From the NCBI GenBank assembly GCA_964626595.1, contig CAZVFU010000004.1, forward strand, positions 9,087-73,086: a DNA stretch of 64,000 nucleotides, given 5' to 3'. Of this stretch, positions 8,934 through 17,837 are shown piece by piece. Under the pieces are notes generated by a model. It was not told where the DNA came from. It saw only the letters and a list, made by a program, of their open reading frames with translations, and searched no databases. The position numbers and the translations under genes are program-made. The DNA comes from JAWLFI01 sp964626595. GTDB lineage: Bacteria; Bacteroidota; Bacteroidia; Chitinophagales; Saprospiraceae. Every line of letters begins with the position of its first letter. Within the stretch, counting starts at the first letter, position 1.

Positions 8934-9503
8934 ATGACAACTGCTTTGAATCGTATCACGCGCATCGCACTCCTGAGTTTATTGGTGTTCTCAGCGCTCG
9001 GCTTATATTTGACAGATTTGGCTCGCGAGCCTGCTGTTACAGACTTTCTTTTGGGGAATAGGCCGATGTGGATCCAGTTGTCAGTAGGGACCGCTGTGGG
9101 GTTCTTTGCCGCTCTGGCAGCCTGGTGGTGGATCCGGCAATCGTTTATGACTCAGGTACACAATAAATATGTGCAATTATTTCAGTCTTTTCGGCTTTCC
9201 ATTACCGATATTGTCATTATATCGCTATCTGCCGGAATCGGAGAGGAGCTCTTTTTCCGCGGTGCTATTCAGCCCTACCTGGGAGTGATCTGGACAGCTA
9301 TTTTATTCGTGGCACTACATGGGTATCTGAACCCCAAAGATTGGCGCATGGCATCCTATGGTATTTTGATGACCTTGATTATTGTAGCTCTGGGATATAT
9401 GACGGAGATGATTGGAATCGTTTCGGCGATGACAGCCCACGTGATGATCGACTTATTCTTGTTATTCAAACTTATGAATTCGTCACCCCGAAAGATTAGC
9501 TAA
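8934..9503 (+). CDS. CPBP family intramembrane metalloprotease
   Basis: Integral membrane protein of the CPBP (CAAX protease/Abi) family. The three motifs of the family are present: GEELFFRG (EExxxR), LHGYLNP with its His, and a later AHVMIDL His, which together form the metal and catalytic site. About six hydrophobic segments are visible. I choose the ATG at 8934 (MTTALNRITRIALL); a TTG at 8895 is an alternative that adds 13 residues. It overlaps the convergent recG by 8 nt. CPBP proteins process or modify prenylated or other membrane peptides, but the substrate here is unknown. Confidence 0.85.
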   Translation: MTTALNRITRIALLSLLVFSALGLYLTDLAREPAVTDFLLGNRPMWIQLSVGTAVGFFAALAAWWWIRQSFMTQVHNKYVQLFQSFRLSITDIVIISLSAGIGEELFFRGAIQPYLGVIWTAILFVALHGYLNPKDWRMASYGILMTLIIVALGYMTEMIGIVSAMTAHVMIDLFLLFKLMNSSPRKIS

Positions 9504-11616
9504 TGATACTCCACACCTGAAGACCCCGGCCTTCGGTTTCCATATATCGGGCAATAGGTCGGTGAGCAGTGGTCATCAGGTCAGGGTCTTTTTTCAGTAT
9601 GAGATTTACTGTTTTGCGCGACAATTCCACAATGTCTTGGTCTTCACTTATTTTGGCCAATTTGAGACCCAAATCTCCACTTTGCCGGGTGCCGGCCATT
9701 TCACCGGGGCCCCTCAGTTCCAGGTCGACTTCGGAAATCTTGAAACCGTCGTTGGTGCTACACATGGTTTCCATTCTTTTTTTGGCATCTTTGGATAAAG
9801 CGAAATCGGTCATGAGAACACAATAGGACTTTTCGGCTCCGCGGCCTACGCGTCCGCGTAGCTGGTGCAATTGAGAAAGGCCAAATCGCTCGGCATTCTC
9901 AATGAGCATCACAGTAGCATTGGGTACATTGACCCCAACCTCTATAACAGTTGTAGCCACCATGATCTGGGTTTTCTTGGCCACAAATTTTTGCATTTCG
10001 GCTTCCTTTTCTTCAGGTTTCATCTGACCGTGAACCATGCTGAGCTGATATTGAGGGCGGGGAAAATACTCCATCAGTCGTTCGTACCCGTTCATCAGAT
10101 CGCGTAGTTGCATTTTGGAGGACTCCTCTATAAGCGGGTAAACAACGTAGATCTGACGACCGCTGTGGATCTGTTTTCGAATGAACTGATAGGTCTCCAT
10201 GCGCTGACCATCTCTGACATGCAATGTTTTTACAGGCTGTCGTCCCGGCGGCAATTCATCGATAGAACTCACGTCTAAATCCCCGTATAAAGTCATGGCC
10301 AAGGTTCTGGGAATAGGGGTAGCCGTCATAACTAAAACATGCGGTGGATGCTGGGTATTTTTTTCCCACAGAGCCGCGCGTTGTTTTACGCCAAAGCGGT
10401 GTTGTTCATCGGTAATCGCAAGGCCCAGGTTTTTAAATTTAACAAAAGGCTGAATCAGGGCATGAGTGCCGATGATAATATCTATTTCGCCGGCCTCTAG
10501 TTTTTCTAAAATCGCTTTCCGCGCTTGTCCTTTTACAGAGCCGGATAAAAAAGCGACCTCTAAATCCATTTCCTTTAGATAGTCAGAGACCGAAATTTCG
10601 TGCTGGCGGGCTAATATTTCAGTGGGGGCCATGATGCACGCCTGATAGCCATTGTCGATGGCAATGAGCGCGCTCAATAAAGCTACGATGGTTTTACCAC
10701 TTCCCACATCCCCCTGCAATAAACGGTTCATCTGATAGCCCACCTTCATATCCCGCCGAATTTCTTTCAAAACCCGCTGCTGTGCGCCAGTCAGGCTGAA
10801 AGGTAAATGGTGTTCGTAAAAACCCATGAAATTCTCACCAATTTTCGAAAATTTGGCACCTCGTATTTTTCGTTTGTGCTTTAGGTTTTGTTTGACCATG
10901 ACCCACTGCGTGAAAAACAACTCTTCAAACTTAAGTCGCCAGATAGCAGCATCTAAATCCTTTTGATTTTCGGGCCGATGGATATCCTGCAGCGCCTTTT
11001 CCCTGGAGGGTAAATTTAATTTCTTCATTAAGTAGCCGGGTAAATTCTCCGTGATTTGAGCATCGGGCAACCCACTTAATAAGGATTTTATGATGCTTCG
11101 ACGCGCTTTCATGCCCAGACCTTTGCGATTGAGAGCTTCCGTGCTTTCATAAACAGGAGCAAAGTGGCGCGCCGCTCTCAGCTTCGATTCATCATAAGGA
11201 CTCAAATCGGGATGCGGAAAGTTCAATTTTTGTTGAAATTGATTTATCGTCCCATAGGCAATATACTCTTTGCCGGGTTGAAGACCGGACTGCACCCAGT
11301 CTACACCCCGGAACCAAACGAGCTCAATAGCACCGGTATCATCTTCAAGATAAGAAAGCAACCTCCGCTTCCTTCCCTGACCCTGCACCGTAAAGGGCCC
11401 CAGGCGCCCTTTAATTTGTACCGGAACCTCGGTCGAGGAAATGGCAGCAATGGGTGAGATTTTAGTACGGTCTTCATATCTAAATGGAAAATCGTATAGC
11501 AAATCCCCAAACGAAAATAGACCCCGTTCTTTTTTTAAAAGCTCGGCCTTCGCCGGACCTACGCCTTTCAAGTAGGTCAGGGGTTGATCCAAATAGGTAT
11601 TGAAATAGGATTTCAT
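9496..11616 (-). CDS. recG: ATP-dependent DNA helicase RecG
   Basis: RecG remodels stalled replication forks and branch-migrates Holliday junctions. The 706-residue protein has the N-terminal wedge/OB-fold (about 1-270, starting with PLTYLKGVGPAKAELL), a Walker A motif GDVGSGKT at 302-309, the DEQHRFG box, then MTATPIPRTLAMTLYGDLD and the C-terminal helicase half with NAERFGLSQLHQLRGRVGRG and LRGPGEMAGTRQSG. Length and motif order are those of RecG. It is monocistronic here, with a convergent CPBP gene at its 3' end and rbfA diverging from its 5' side. Confidence 0.97.
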   Translation of the reverse strand: MKSYFNTYLDQPLTYLKGVGPAKAELLKKERGLFSFGDLLYDFPFRYEDRTKISPIAAISSTEVPVQIKGRLGPFTVQGQGRKRRLLSYLEDDTGAIELVWFRGVDWVQSGLQPGKEYIAYGTINQFQQKLNFPHPDLSPYDESKLRAARHFAPVYESTEALNRKGLGMKARRSIIKSLLSGLPDAQITENLPGYLMKKLNLPSREKALQDIHRPENQKDLDAAIWRLKFEELFFTQWVMVKQNLKHKRKIRGAKFSKIGENFMGFYEHHLPFSLTGAQQRVLKEIRRDMKVGYQMNRLLQGDVGSGKTIVALLSALIAIDNGYQACIMAPTEILARQHEISVSDYLKEMDLEVAFLSGSVKGQARKAILEKLEAGEIDIIIGTHALIQPFVKFKNLGLAITDEQHRFGVKQRAALWEKNTQHPPHVLVMTATPIPRTLAMTLYGDLDVSSIDELPPGRQPVKTLHVRDGQRMETYQFIRKQIHSGRQIYVVYPLIEESSKMQLRDLMNGYERLMEYFPRPQYQLSMVHGQMKPEEKEAEMQKFVAKKTQIMVATTVIEVGVNVPNATVMLIENAERFGLSQLHQLRGRVGRGAEKSYCVLMTDFALSKDAKKRMETMCSTNDGFKISEVDLELRGPGEMAGTRQSGDLGLKLAKISEDQDIVELSRKTVNLILKKDPDLMTTAHRPIARYMETEGRGLQVWSIIS

Positions 11617-11983
11617 AAAACAAATATCTCAAAAATTCGTCGCCCAAGGGATACCTGAGCATGAAAATACAACCACTTACGAGCGGCTTTGTTACTTTTG
11701 CAGATGGAAAGAGGAGTAAGGATGAAATTCAAGTGCATCTTAAAGCGGCTGAATAAGAGTGGAAACGAAATTTAAAAATAAATGTAGGGATCCGCGGGTA
11801 GTATCCAAAGATTCTTTTTTCCATGAATATAGTGGGATGATGTGACATCTGGATTGGTCTGAATGATCAGCCAAAGCCGGCATATGGTAAAGCTTGATGG
11901 ATTTTTGATTATGAAGCATTTATGATGAATTAAAAGACTCTTTGTCATAGGGAATAAATAATACCCCGAAAAAAAATAAGAAT
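11617..11983. other. intergenic region between recG and rbfA
   Basis: 367 nt between divergent genes. A TACTTTTG -7-like box at 11693-11700 (plus strand) precedes a 23-codon frame from the ATG at 11704 to the TAA ending at 11775, which encodes a short basic peptide. I cannot tell whether it is translated. The remaining sequence shows no strong hairpin or RNA gene. Promoters of recG and rbfA must lie here, but I find no convincing -33/-7 pair for either. Confidence 0.3.
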
Positions 11984-12367
11984 ATGGAAAGCATACGACA
12001 AAAACAAGTTGCGGAAACAGTCAAACGTCATTTCAGTATTGTTCTCCAGCAGGAAGCCAACTATATGACGAGTGAACCCGCATTGATTACGGTTACTAAT
12101 GTGAAAATGACGCCAGATTTAAGCATCGCTAAGGTTTACCTCAGTATTTATAATACCGAGAATAAGCAGGAAACCCTGCTGGAATTGGAGGATAATATGG
12201 CCCGTCTGCGGCAGGCTCTGGGAGCGCGACTCCGTAATCATGTACGCCGGATTCCCGAGCTGGACTTGTTTATCGATGATACACTTGATGAAATGTATCG
12301 ATTAAATGCATTGTTTGATAAACTTGAAGATGAAAATCAGATGGGCTCAGACTCTGAAGAAGAATGA
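11984..12367 (+). CDS. rbfA: ribosome-binding factor A
   Basis: RbfA binds the 30S subunit and helps mature the 5' end of 16S rRNA, notably in the cold. The 127-residue protein begins with SIRQKQVAETVKRHFSIVL and contains LITVTNVKMTPDLSIAKVYL, then LRQALGARLRNHVRRIPELD and FIDDTLDEMYRL, the KH-like fold pattern of RbfA. The length fits. In many bacteria rbfA follows infB or precedes truB; here it stands alone between recG and a metal permease gene. Confidence 0.95.
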   Translation: MESIRQKQVAETVKRHFSIVLQQEANYMTSEPALITVTNVKMTPDLSIAKVYLSIYNTENKQETLLELEDNMARLRQALGARLRNHVRRIPELDLFIDDTLDEMYRLNALFDKLEDENQMGSDSEEE

Positions 12368-12451
12368 GGCATTGGGCATTTCATTGGACAGAAGTGGATA
12401 AATAGTATACTGACTTTTCGCTATAAATCGATAAATTTTAGCCCCAAATAA

Positions 12452-13735
12452 TTAATTGGCGCCTTTCGGAGGAATAGGAGATCCGTGAGGATCGCTCTCA
12501 GGAGAACCTAATAGTTCATCGACCTCATCCAGAAGGTCGTCCGATAAGAAGTGCTCATAATTTTCGGCTTCATCGTGAATCTGGTCAGGGCTGAGGTGCA
12601 GCTTATCTACTAAATAAGTTTCCCATAGTCGGTGCGCACGGATGAGCTTGAGCGCCATAATTTCTCCTGCCTGGCTCAATTCCAGGTAAGGCTGTATTTG
12701 AGTGATCACTCCCTTCCGCATTAGCCCCTGAATGTACCCCCTCACTTTCGCTTCCGATAGATTGAGTTTTTGCGCGATATCCGCCGGCTTCGGCTTTTCC
12801 TTGTCACTCCGGAAGATACATTTGATAATATCTTCCTTATAGATACGCCGGTTGAGTTTGATTCGCCGAATATATTTGTAAAGCAACCCCTTTCGAAAAG
12901 CAAACACCGCTGACAATAAGTAAAAAATAGTAGCCACTAGCACCATCACAGGGCCCGGGGGACTGTCCAGGATGATGGCCATAGCTAATCCCAAGACTGA
13001 GGAAGCCACACCGAATATCGCGGATAAAATGAGGACATACTTGAGCCGATCAGTCCACAACAGCGCGGTCGAAGCCGGGGTGATCAGCAGAGCTACGACC
13101 AAAATGACTCCTACGGTTTGAAGTGCCGAAACCACCGTAAATGACAACAAAATCATGATCATGTAGTGGATAAAGGTCACCGGTACACCCATCGCTGCAG
13201 CAATCATAGGCTGAAAGGTGCTAATGAATAGAGCCCGATAAAAAACGACAACCATAAAGATGACATACAATGAAATGGCAAGCGTTAGCCACAAATCTTC
13301 ATCAGATACGCCCAGCACATTGCCAAACAGGAAGTCTTTCAAGTCCAAATGAACACCCTCGGACTGAGACAGCCAGGATATCCCAATCACTCCGATCGAA
13401 AACATTGCCGTAAAAACAATACCTATGGCGGCATCTCCCTTGGTTTTCACCCCATGTTCCGCCCAGGTTATGCCCAGTGCTGTAATGATCCCCGCCACTA
13501 CAGCCCCCAGGAAAAATCCGCCAGCGTTATATCCAAATATTAAAAAAGCAAAAACAACGCCCGGCAGTATGGAATGCGAAAGAGCATCTCCGATCATCGA
13601 CATGCGCCGAAGAACGATAAAAACGCCCAGCACACCACAGCTCAAGCCGACCAAACAGGATGCGGCGAGGGCTCGTAACACCCAGGGCGTCGATACATAG
13701 GTCCAAAATTCCATTTGCGCATTAAGTTTAGACAA
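12452..13735 (-). CDS. metal ABC transporter permease fused to DtxR/MntR-like regulator domain
   Basis: Residues 1-290 are an ABC-3 type permease for Mn/Zn/Fe with about eight membrane segments (GVFIVLRRMSMIGDALSHSI is typical of TroC/MntB/ZnuB). From about 295 to 427 the chain continues as a cytoplasmic winged helix (PADIAQKLNLSEAKVRGYIQ) followed by the DtxR dimerisation/metal region (HDEAENYEHFLSDDLLDEVD and DPHGSPIP), with the acidic and His residues expected for metal binding. This implies direct metal sensing on the transporter or an attached regulator. No ATPase or binding-protein gene is adjacent, so the partners must be encoded elsewhere. The identity of the metal is not determinable. 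Confidence 0.9.
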   Translation of the reverse strand: MSKLNAQMEFWTYVSTPWVLRALAASCLVGLSCGVLGVFIVLRRMSMIGDALSHSILPGVVFAFLIFGYNAGGFFLGAVVAGIITALGITWAEHGVKTKGDAAIGIVFTAMFSIGVIGISWLSQSEGVHLDLKDFLFGNVLGVSDEDLWLTLAISLYVIFMVVVFYRALFISTFQPMIAAAMGVPVTFIHYMIMILLSFTVVSALQTVGVILVVALLITPASTALLWTDRLKYVLILSAIFGVASSVLGLAMAIILDSPPGPVMVLVATIFYLLSAVFAFRKGLLYKYIRRIKLNRRIYKEDIIKCIFRSDKEKPKPADIAQKLNLSEAKVRGYIQGLMRKGVITQIQPYLELSQAGEIMALKLIRAHRLWETYLVDKLHLSPDQIHDEAENYEHFLSDDLLDEVDELLGSPESDPHGSPIPPKGAN

Positions 13736-13787
13736 AGCTAAAAATAAATTTCATGAATACACAAAGCATTCTTCAGGAGCTTTTTCG

Positions 13788-13922
13788 TTTTTGGGGCTGC
13801 CCCCTCGATCGCCCTCGGGCGACTCGGGGTCGGGCTATGCAGGGGTCCCGTCCTCGAGGTCGCTTACAGCGATCCTCGGGACCCGCTCACAGCGTTCGCG
13901 GCCCTTACTATCCCTCAGCCGA
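13788..13922 (+). repeat. dispersed hairpin-rich intergenic element, copy B
   Basis: GC-rich island between two minus-strand genes. It starts TTTTGGGGCTGCCC, has a hairpin built on CGCCCTCGGGCG flanked by CCCC/GGGG, then GGTCGGGCTATGC, a second long hairpin (GGGTCCCG ... CGGGACCC with inner AGGTCGCT/AGCGATCCT), and ends CTTACTATCCCTCAGCC. The order is the same as in copies E and F. The 246-nt open frame across it is an artefact of GC richness. Confidence 0.7.
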
Positions 13923-14016
13923 AGGAAGAAGTGATGCTGTAGGAGATGAATTTGACTCGGGTAGCCTGAATATAATGGGGACCCGGAACCCATGGTAAAA
14001 AATATTTTGGGCGGTC

Positions 14017-14631
14017 TTACAGGATATATTCCAATCTCAGATTGATAGAAAAGGGAAATAGGGAATTGAGTTCATTAGGGAGATAGGCGGGCGCGACGGC
14101 ACGGATGGATCTTGTATATCTCACATTCAGTGCCCAGTTTCGATTCCATTGAAATCGAAGTCCTGCCAGCAGACTGATGTCCTGCGAGCTGATCTGATTT
14201 GCAGCCTCCTCGTCAAATCCAATCGCCCGACTTCGGATCAATCGCCCATAGGAAGCTCCTCCGTATAGACCCAATTTTCCGTACTTCATGCCGTCATCGG
14301 ACTCTTGAATCCAATCTTTAATAACCACAGAAACAGGAATCTCAATGTAATCCAGATCAAATCCAGTGCGATCAATAAAGGAGCGTTCAATCAAGCTTGA
14401 TCGACTCCCTCGTTGGGAGTATAGCAAATCAATATATAAATCAAAACGGTCGTTTAGAAAAACAATACCCTGAAGACCTCCACTCACACCGACTTTATCA
14501 TAGCCCGCATTTCCCTCTCCCTGCACTTGAGATAAAGTCGGTCCAAGGACGATGGCAGCACCAAAACGCTGGGCAAAAAGACCTGCAGTGCAACTCAGGG
14601 CAACAAATAAAATGATAATATATCTCCGCAT
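14017..14631 (-). CDS. porin-family outer-membrane beta-barrel protein
   Basis: A 204-residue outer-membrane barrel. The signal peptide is clear (MRRYIIILFVALSCTAGLFA, cleavage before QRFGAA). The mature protein is a series of amphipathic strands (LQGIVFLNDRFDLYIDLLYS, YIEIPVSVVIKDW, LGLYGGASYGRL, SLLAGLRFQWNRNWALNVRY) ending in SINLRLEYIL, as in OMP_b-brl_2 (PorT-like) proteins. It lies upstream of copy B and the metal permease on the same strand, but 281 nt separates them, so a shared operon is unlikely. The function is not inferable. Confidence 0.82.
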   Translation of the reverse strand: MRRYIIILFVALSCTAGLFAQRFGAAIVLGPTLSQVQGEGNAGYDKVGVSGGLQGIVFLNDRFDLYIDLLYSQRGSRSSLIERSFIDRTGFDLDYIEIPVSVVIKDWIQESDDGMKYGKLGLYGGASYGRLIRSRAIGFDEEAANQISSQDISLLAGLRFQWNRNWALNVRYTRSIRAVAPAYLPNELNSLFPFSINLRLEYIL

Positions 14632-14732
14632 AGGTTTAGTTTCTCATATATACAAACAGCTTGACGACTCAAGTTATTCTTATACAAAGAAAAGGAAATA
14701 ATTTTTCTACTTTTGATAAAAAGGGTTAATCA

Positions 14733-14996
14733 GTGAAGCGAACCAGACATACCTTAAAGAAAATAGAGCATTTGTTTGAAGAGGCAGGCTATGAAATCAT
14801 CTACGAAAAAGGCCAGTTTACCTCCGGCTATTGTCTTGTTGAGCATCAGAAAAAATTGGTCATCAATAAATTCTACGACGTCGAAGGGCGTATTCAGGCT
14901 TTTTTGGATTTGTTGGAAGAGATAGATATAGATCAAAGTTTGCTTAGTGCCAAAACAAGGAAGACCTATCTGGAGTTAGGTAAAATAAAGACATAA
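14733..14996 (+). CDS. small conserved protein of unknown function, GTG start
   Basis: 87 residues, charged and probably cytoplasmic, starting at a GTG (MKRTRHTLKKIEHLFEEAG). The middle has YEKGQFTSGYCLVEHQKKLV and NKFYDVEGR, a compact alpha/beta pattern I recall seeing in Bacteroidota next to the same metallo-hydrolase, though I cannot search. Its stop is 1 nt before the TTG start of that hydrolase, so the two are almost certainly translated from one message. No catalytic motif is visible. A partner or regulator of the hydrolase is plausible but unproven. Confidence 0.75.
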   Translation: MKRTRHTLKKIEHLFEEAGYEIIYEKGQFTSGYCLVEHQKKLVINKFYDVEGRIQAFLDLLEEIDIDQSLLSAKTRKTYLELGKIKT

Positions 14997-14997
14997 T

Positions 14998-15759
14998 TTG
15001 AAAGTAACTTTTTTAGGAACGGGAACTTCACAGGGCGTTCCGGTCATAGGTTGTGACTGCGCAGTCTGTGTTTCCGGGGATGCAAAGGATAATCGCTTGC
15101 GCTCTTCCATTATTATAGAAGAGGAAGGGTATTATTTACTTTTTGATACCGGACCTGATTTTCGATTTCAAATGTTACGAGCCCGTATTCCTAGATTAGA
15201 TTCGATACTGATGACGCACTTTCATAACGACCACGTGGCCGGATTAGATGATGTTCGTCCATTTAACTTTCGGCAGGGACGTTCCATTGATGTCTATGCC
15301 GACGATTTGACTTACAAAGCACTGCAGCAGAAATATGATTATGTTTTTGCGGCTGAACCCTATCCGGGCGCACCAAAAATTGATTTATATCATCATAATT
15401 TTGAGCCACTCTCACTAGGACCTTTTCAGATTACGCCTTTCAAAGTATTTCATGGGCGCCTGCCTATCACGGCTTACCGAATAAATGATCTACTATATAT
15501 GACAGATGTTAAAACCATCCCTCAGAAAGCTTATAACTTATTTGAAGGAGTAGATACCTTAATCATAAATGCCCTTCGGAGAGAGGAACATCATTCTCAT
15601 TTAAATCTGAGCGAGGCCATAGAGGAATCAGAGCGTATTGGAGTTCGCGAGACCTATCTCATGCATATATCCCATTATCTTGGTCTTCATGAGGAAGTCG
15701 ATGATGAGCTGCCTCCTCATATCCATCTTTCATATGATACGATGACTATAGAAGTATAA
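14998..15759 (+). CDS. MBL-fold metallo-hydrolase (PhnP-like)
   Basis: Cytoplasmic metallo-beta-lactamase-fold phosphodiesterase, 253 residues, with a TTG start needed to include the conserved KVTFLGTGTSQGVPVIGC opening. The metal-binding motif is THFHNDHVAGLDD; later ligands include HGRLPITAYRI, MTDVKTIP and HHSHLNLSEAI. The GTGTSQG and CDC segments resemble PhnP (cyclic ribose phosphate phosphodiesterase) and related hydrolases, but there is no phn gene nearby, so the substrate is uncertain. It follows the small protein at 14733 with a 1-nt gap and precedes the YyaL-like gene by 14 nt. Confidence 0.92.
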   Translation: MKVTFLGTGTSQGVPVIGCDCAVCVSGDAKDNRLRSSIIIEEEGYYLLFDTGPDFRFQMLRARIPRLDSILMTHFHNDHVAGLDDVRPFNFRQGRSIDVYADDLTYKALQQKYDYVFAAEPYPGAPKIDLYHHNFEPLSLGPFQITPFKVFHGRLPITAYRINDLLYMTDVKTIPQKAYNLFEGVDTLIINALRREEHHSHLNLSEAIEESERIGVRETYLMHISHYLGLHEEVDDELPPHIHLSYDTMTIEV

Positions 15760-15773
15760 ATGAATATTAAACT

Positions 15774-17837
15774 ATGGCAAACCCACTTCAGTACGAGCAC
15801 AGTCCATATTTGCAGCAGCATAAAGACAACCCTGTAAATTGGCACCCGTGGGGAGCTGAGGCTTTTCAAAAAGCGAAAAGCCAGGACAAGCCTATCCTGC
15901 TCAGTATTGGTTATGCAACCTGCCACTGGTGTCATGTCATGGCACGTGAGTCTTTTGAAGATGAAAGCATTGCCTCTCTTATGAATGAGTTGTTCATCAA
16001 CATTAAAGTGGATCGCGAAGAGCTGCCAGCAGTGGACCACTATTATATGGATGCTGTGCAGCTATTGACCGGAGCCGGCGGTTGGCCTATGAATTGTTTC
16101 CTCACGCCAGACAAAAAGCCCTTTCTTGGAGGCACCTACTTTCCACCAGATGACAGAGGTCGACAAGTATCATGGCGAAAGGTTCTTTTGCACGTCGCAA
16201 AGGTGTTTCAACAACAGAGGGCACAAGTAGAGGAGCAAGCGAAGCGCGTGCACTCCCGAATTGAAAGCCAACAGACTGAAAGCTTAAACTCCTTATTGAA
16301 TTGGGAGGGAAAAGGAAACAGGTTTGACATAGAAGCACTGATGAAACAGACTCAGGCTAGTTGGGATCGTGATTATGGTGGGATGAAGGGGGCTCCAAAA
16401 TTCCCCATGTCCCATTTTTATACATCAATGCTTCAGTGGGGGCTTAAAATTCACGATGATGAAATCCTTTCTTTTGTCAAAAGAACAGCGCGTGCTTTTA
16501 TTCATGGCGGACTTTTCGACCCTGTGCATGGAGGGTTTGCTCGATACTGTGTAGATAGTAGGTGGAATGTGCCTCATTTTGAAAAGATGCTTTACGACAA
16601 TGCAGGAATCTTGAAACTGCTTACCCTCCTGGATCGCTCCTCAGGTCATCCGGTGGTTCGGTGGGGCCTTAAAAAAACGGTTGATTTTCTTGAAAATCAA
16701 ATGCGCGATGAGGATGGCTTATTCTTCAGTGCCATTGATGCCGATTCAGAAGGGGAGGAGGGGAAATTTTACGTTTGGACCTATGCTGAGATGAACGACG
16801 TTTTGGGTCCTCAGGAGTATGATTTGTTGAACTCTTATTTTGATATCAGTAAGAATGGAAATTGGGAGGAAACAAATGTTCTTTATACCGACTGGGTTCG
16901 TGCAGATCAATTTCTTAAAGAACATTCGCTTGAAAATTTAGACCGGGTATTGGCAAAATTAAAAGTGGCATCCCGGGATCGGGTTCCCCCATCTACCGAT
17001 ACTAAAAAACTCATGGATTGGAATGCGCTTCTAATTCACAGTTTGTTCCTGGTAGCTAGGTATAGTGATCTTCAAAAAGCCGGTGATACAGCTCTAAAAT
17101 CATTAGATCGGCTACTTCTTGAAGCAGTATCTTCGACCGGAGAGTTAACCAGCCATGCGAAAAAGGGAGATGATTGGTATGGAGAACCTACGATCGATGA
17201 TTATGCTTTTTTAATTCAGGCTTGTATTTCGGGATATGCACATACCTTCCAGCATGCTTACCTTCGGCAGGCGGAATCATTGACTGAACATGCCATCTCT
17301 TTATTTTCAGAAGATGATGTAGCTTTATTTTACTCGATCAGTAAGGATTCAAAGCAATTAGACCACAGACCGATTGCTTATTTTGATACCCCTTACCCTT
17401 CAGGAAATTCTATAATGTGCAAAAATTTGCATATTTTAGGAAAATACTTAGATCGAATGGATTGGATACATCGGGCGGAAAAAATGTTGCACCAACTTGA
17501 GGACAAAATTCAAAAATCTCCCTCAGCCTTAGGTTCATGGTTGGATGTGATCATTCAGATTCAGGAGCAGAATCACGAAATTGCAATTATAGGACCCAAG
17601 GCGAAAGACTGGGGGCATACCATAAAGAAAGAAGTGTTGCCAGGTAGTATAGTTATGGCCGATAGTCAGCCCGACTCTTCCATACCTTTACTGGACAGAA
17701 TATCAACCGAGGATAAGACGCAAATTTTCCTTTGCGAAAATTATACTTGTAGTATGCCGATTGATGATTTAGATTCGTTTTGGAAGCAATACGCGACAAA
17801 TAACCCCATCTTGCATGAAAGCAAGCGCAATGTTTAA
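15774..17837 (+). CDS. thioredoxin-domain protein, YyaL/DUF255 family
   Basis: 687 residues. The N-terminal thioredoxin-like domain (1-160) carries ATCHWCHVM with Cys50 and Cys53, and the family signature GGWPMNCFLTPDKKPFLGGT. The rest (about 180-680) is an alpha/alpha barrel of the N-acylglucosamine 2-epimerase-like type (GLFDPVHGGFARYCVD, PHFEKMLYDNAGILKL, FFSAIDADSEGEEGKFYVW). The family is widespread (YyaL, human SPATA20), and its reaction is not established. It overlaps porP at its 3' end, so it may be transcribed with that gene, but a functional link to secretion is not shown. Confidence 0.93.
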   Translation: MANPLQYEHSPYLQQHKDNPVNWHPWGAEAFQKAKSQDKPILLSIGYATCHWCHVMARESFEDESIASLMNELFINIKVDREELPAVDHYYMDAVQLLTGAGGWPMNCFLTPDKKPFLGGTYFPPDDRGRQVSWRKVLLHVAKVFQQQRAQVEEQAKRVHSRIESQQTESLNSLLNWEGKGNRFDIEALMKQTQASWDRDYGGMKGAPKFPMSHFYTSMLQWGLKIHDDEILSFVKRTARAFIHGGLFDPVHGGFARYCVDSRWNVPHFEKMLYDNAGILKLLTLLDRSSGHPVVRWGLKKTVDFLENQMRDEDGLFFSAIDADSEGEEGKFYVWTYAEMNDVLGPQEYDLLNSYFDISKNGNWEETNVLYTDWVRADQFLKEHSLENLDRVLAKLKVASRDRVPPSTDTKKLMDWNALLIHSLFLVARYSDLQKAGDTALKSLDRLLLEAVSSTGELTSHAKKGDDWYGEPTIDDYAFLIQACISGYAHTFQHAYLRQAESLTEHAISLFSEDDVALFYSISKDSKQLDHRPIAYFDTPYPSGNSIMCKNLHILGKYLDRMDWIHRAEKMLHQLEDKIQKSPSALGSWLDVIIQIQEQNHEIAIIGPKAKDWGHTIKKEVLPGSIVMADSQPDSSIPLLDRISTEDKTQIFLCENYTCSMPIDDLDSFWKQYATNNPILHESKRNV

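Noticed and set aside
8617..8940. Open frame on the minus strand across copy A
   Set aside because: It lies in the structured GC-rich island, has repeated Arg/Pro/Ser bias and no recognisable domain.
13753..13998. 81-residue open frame through copy B
   Set aside because: Composition (Arg, Gly, Ser, Pro) reflects the hairpin repeat, not a protein.
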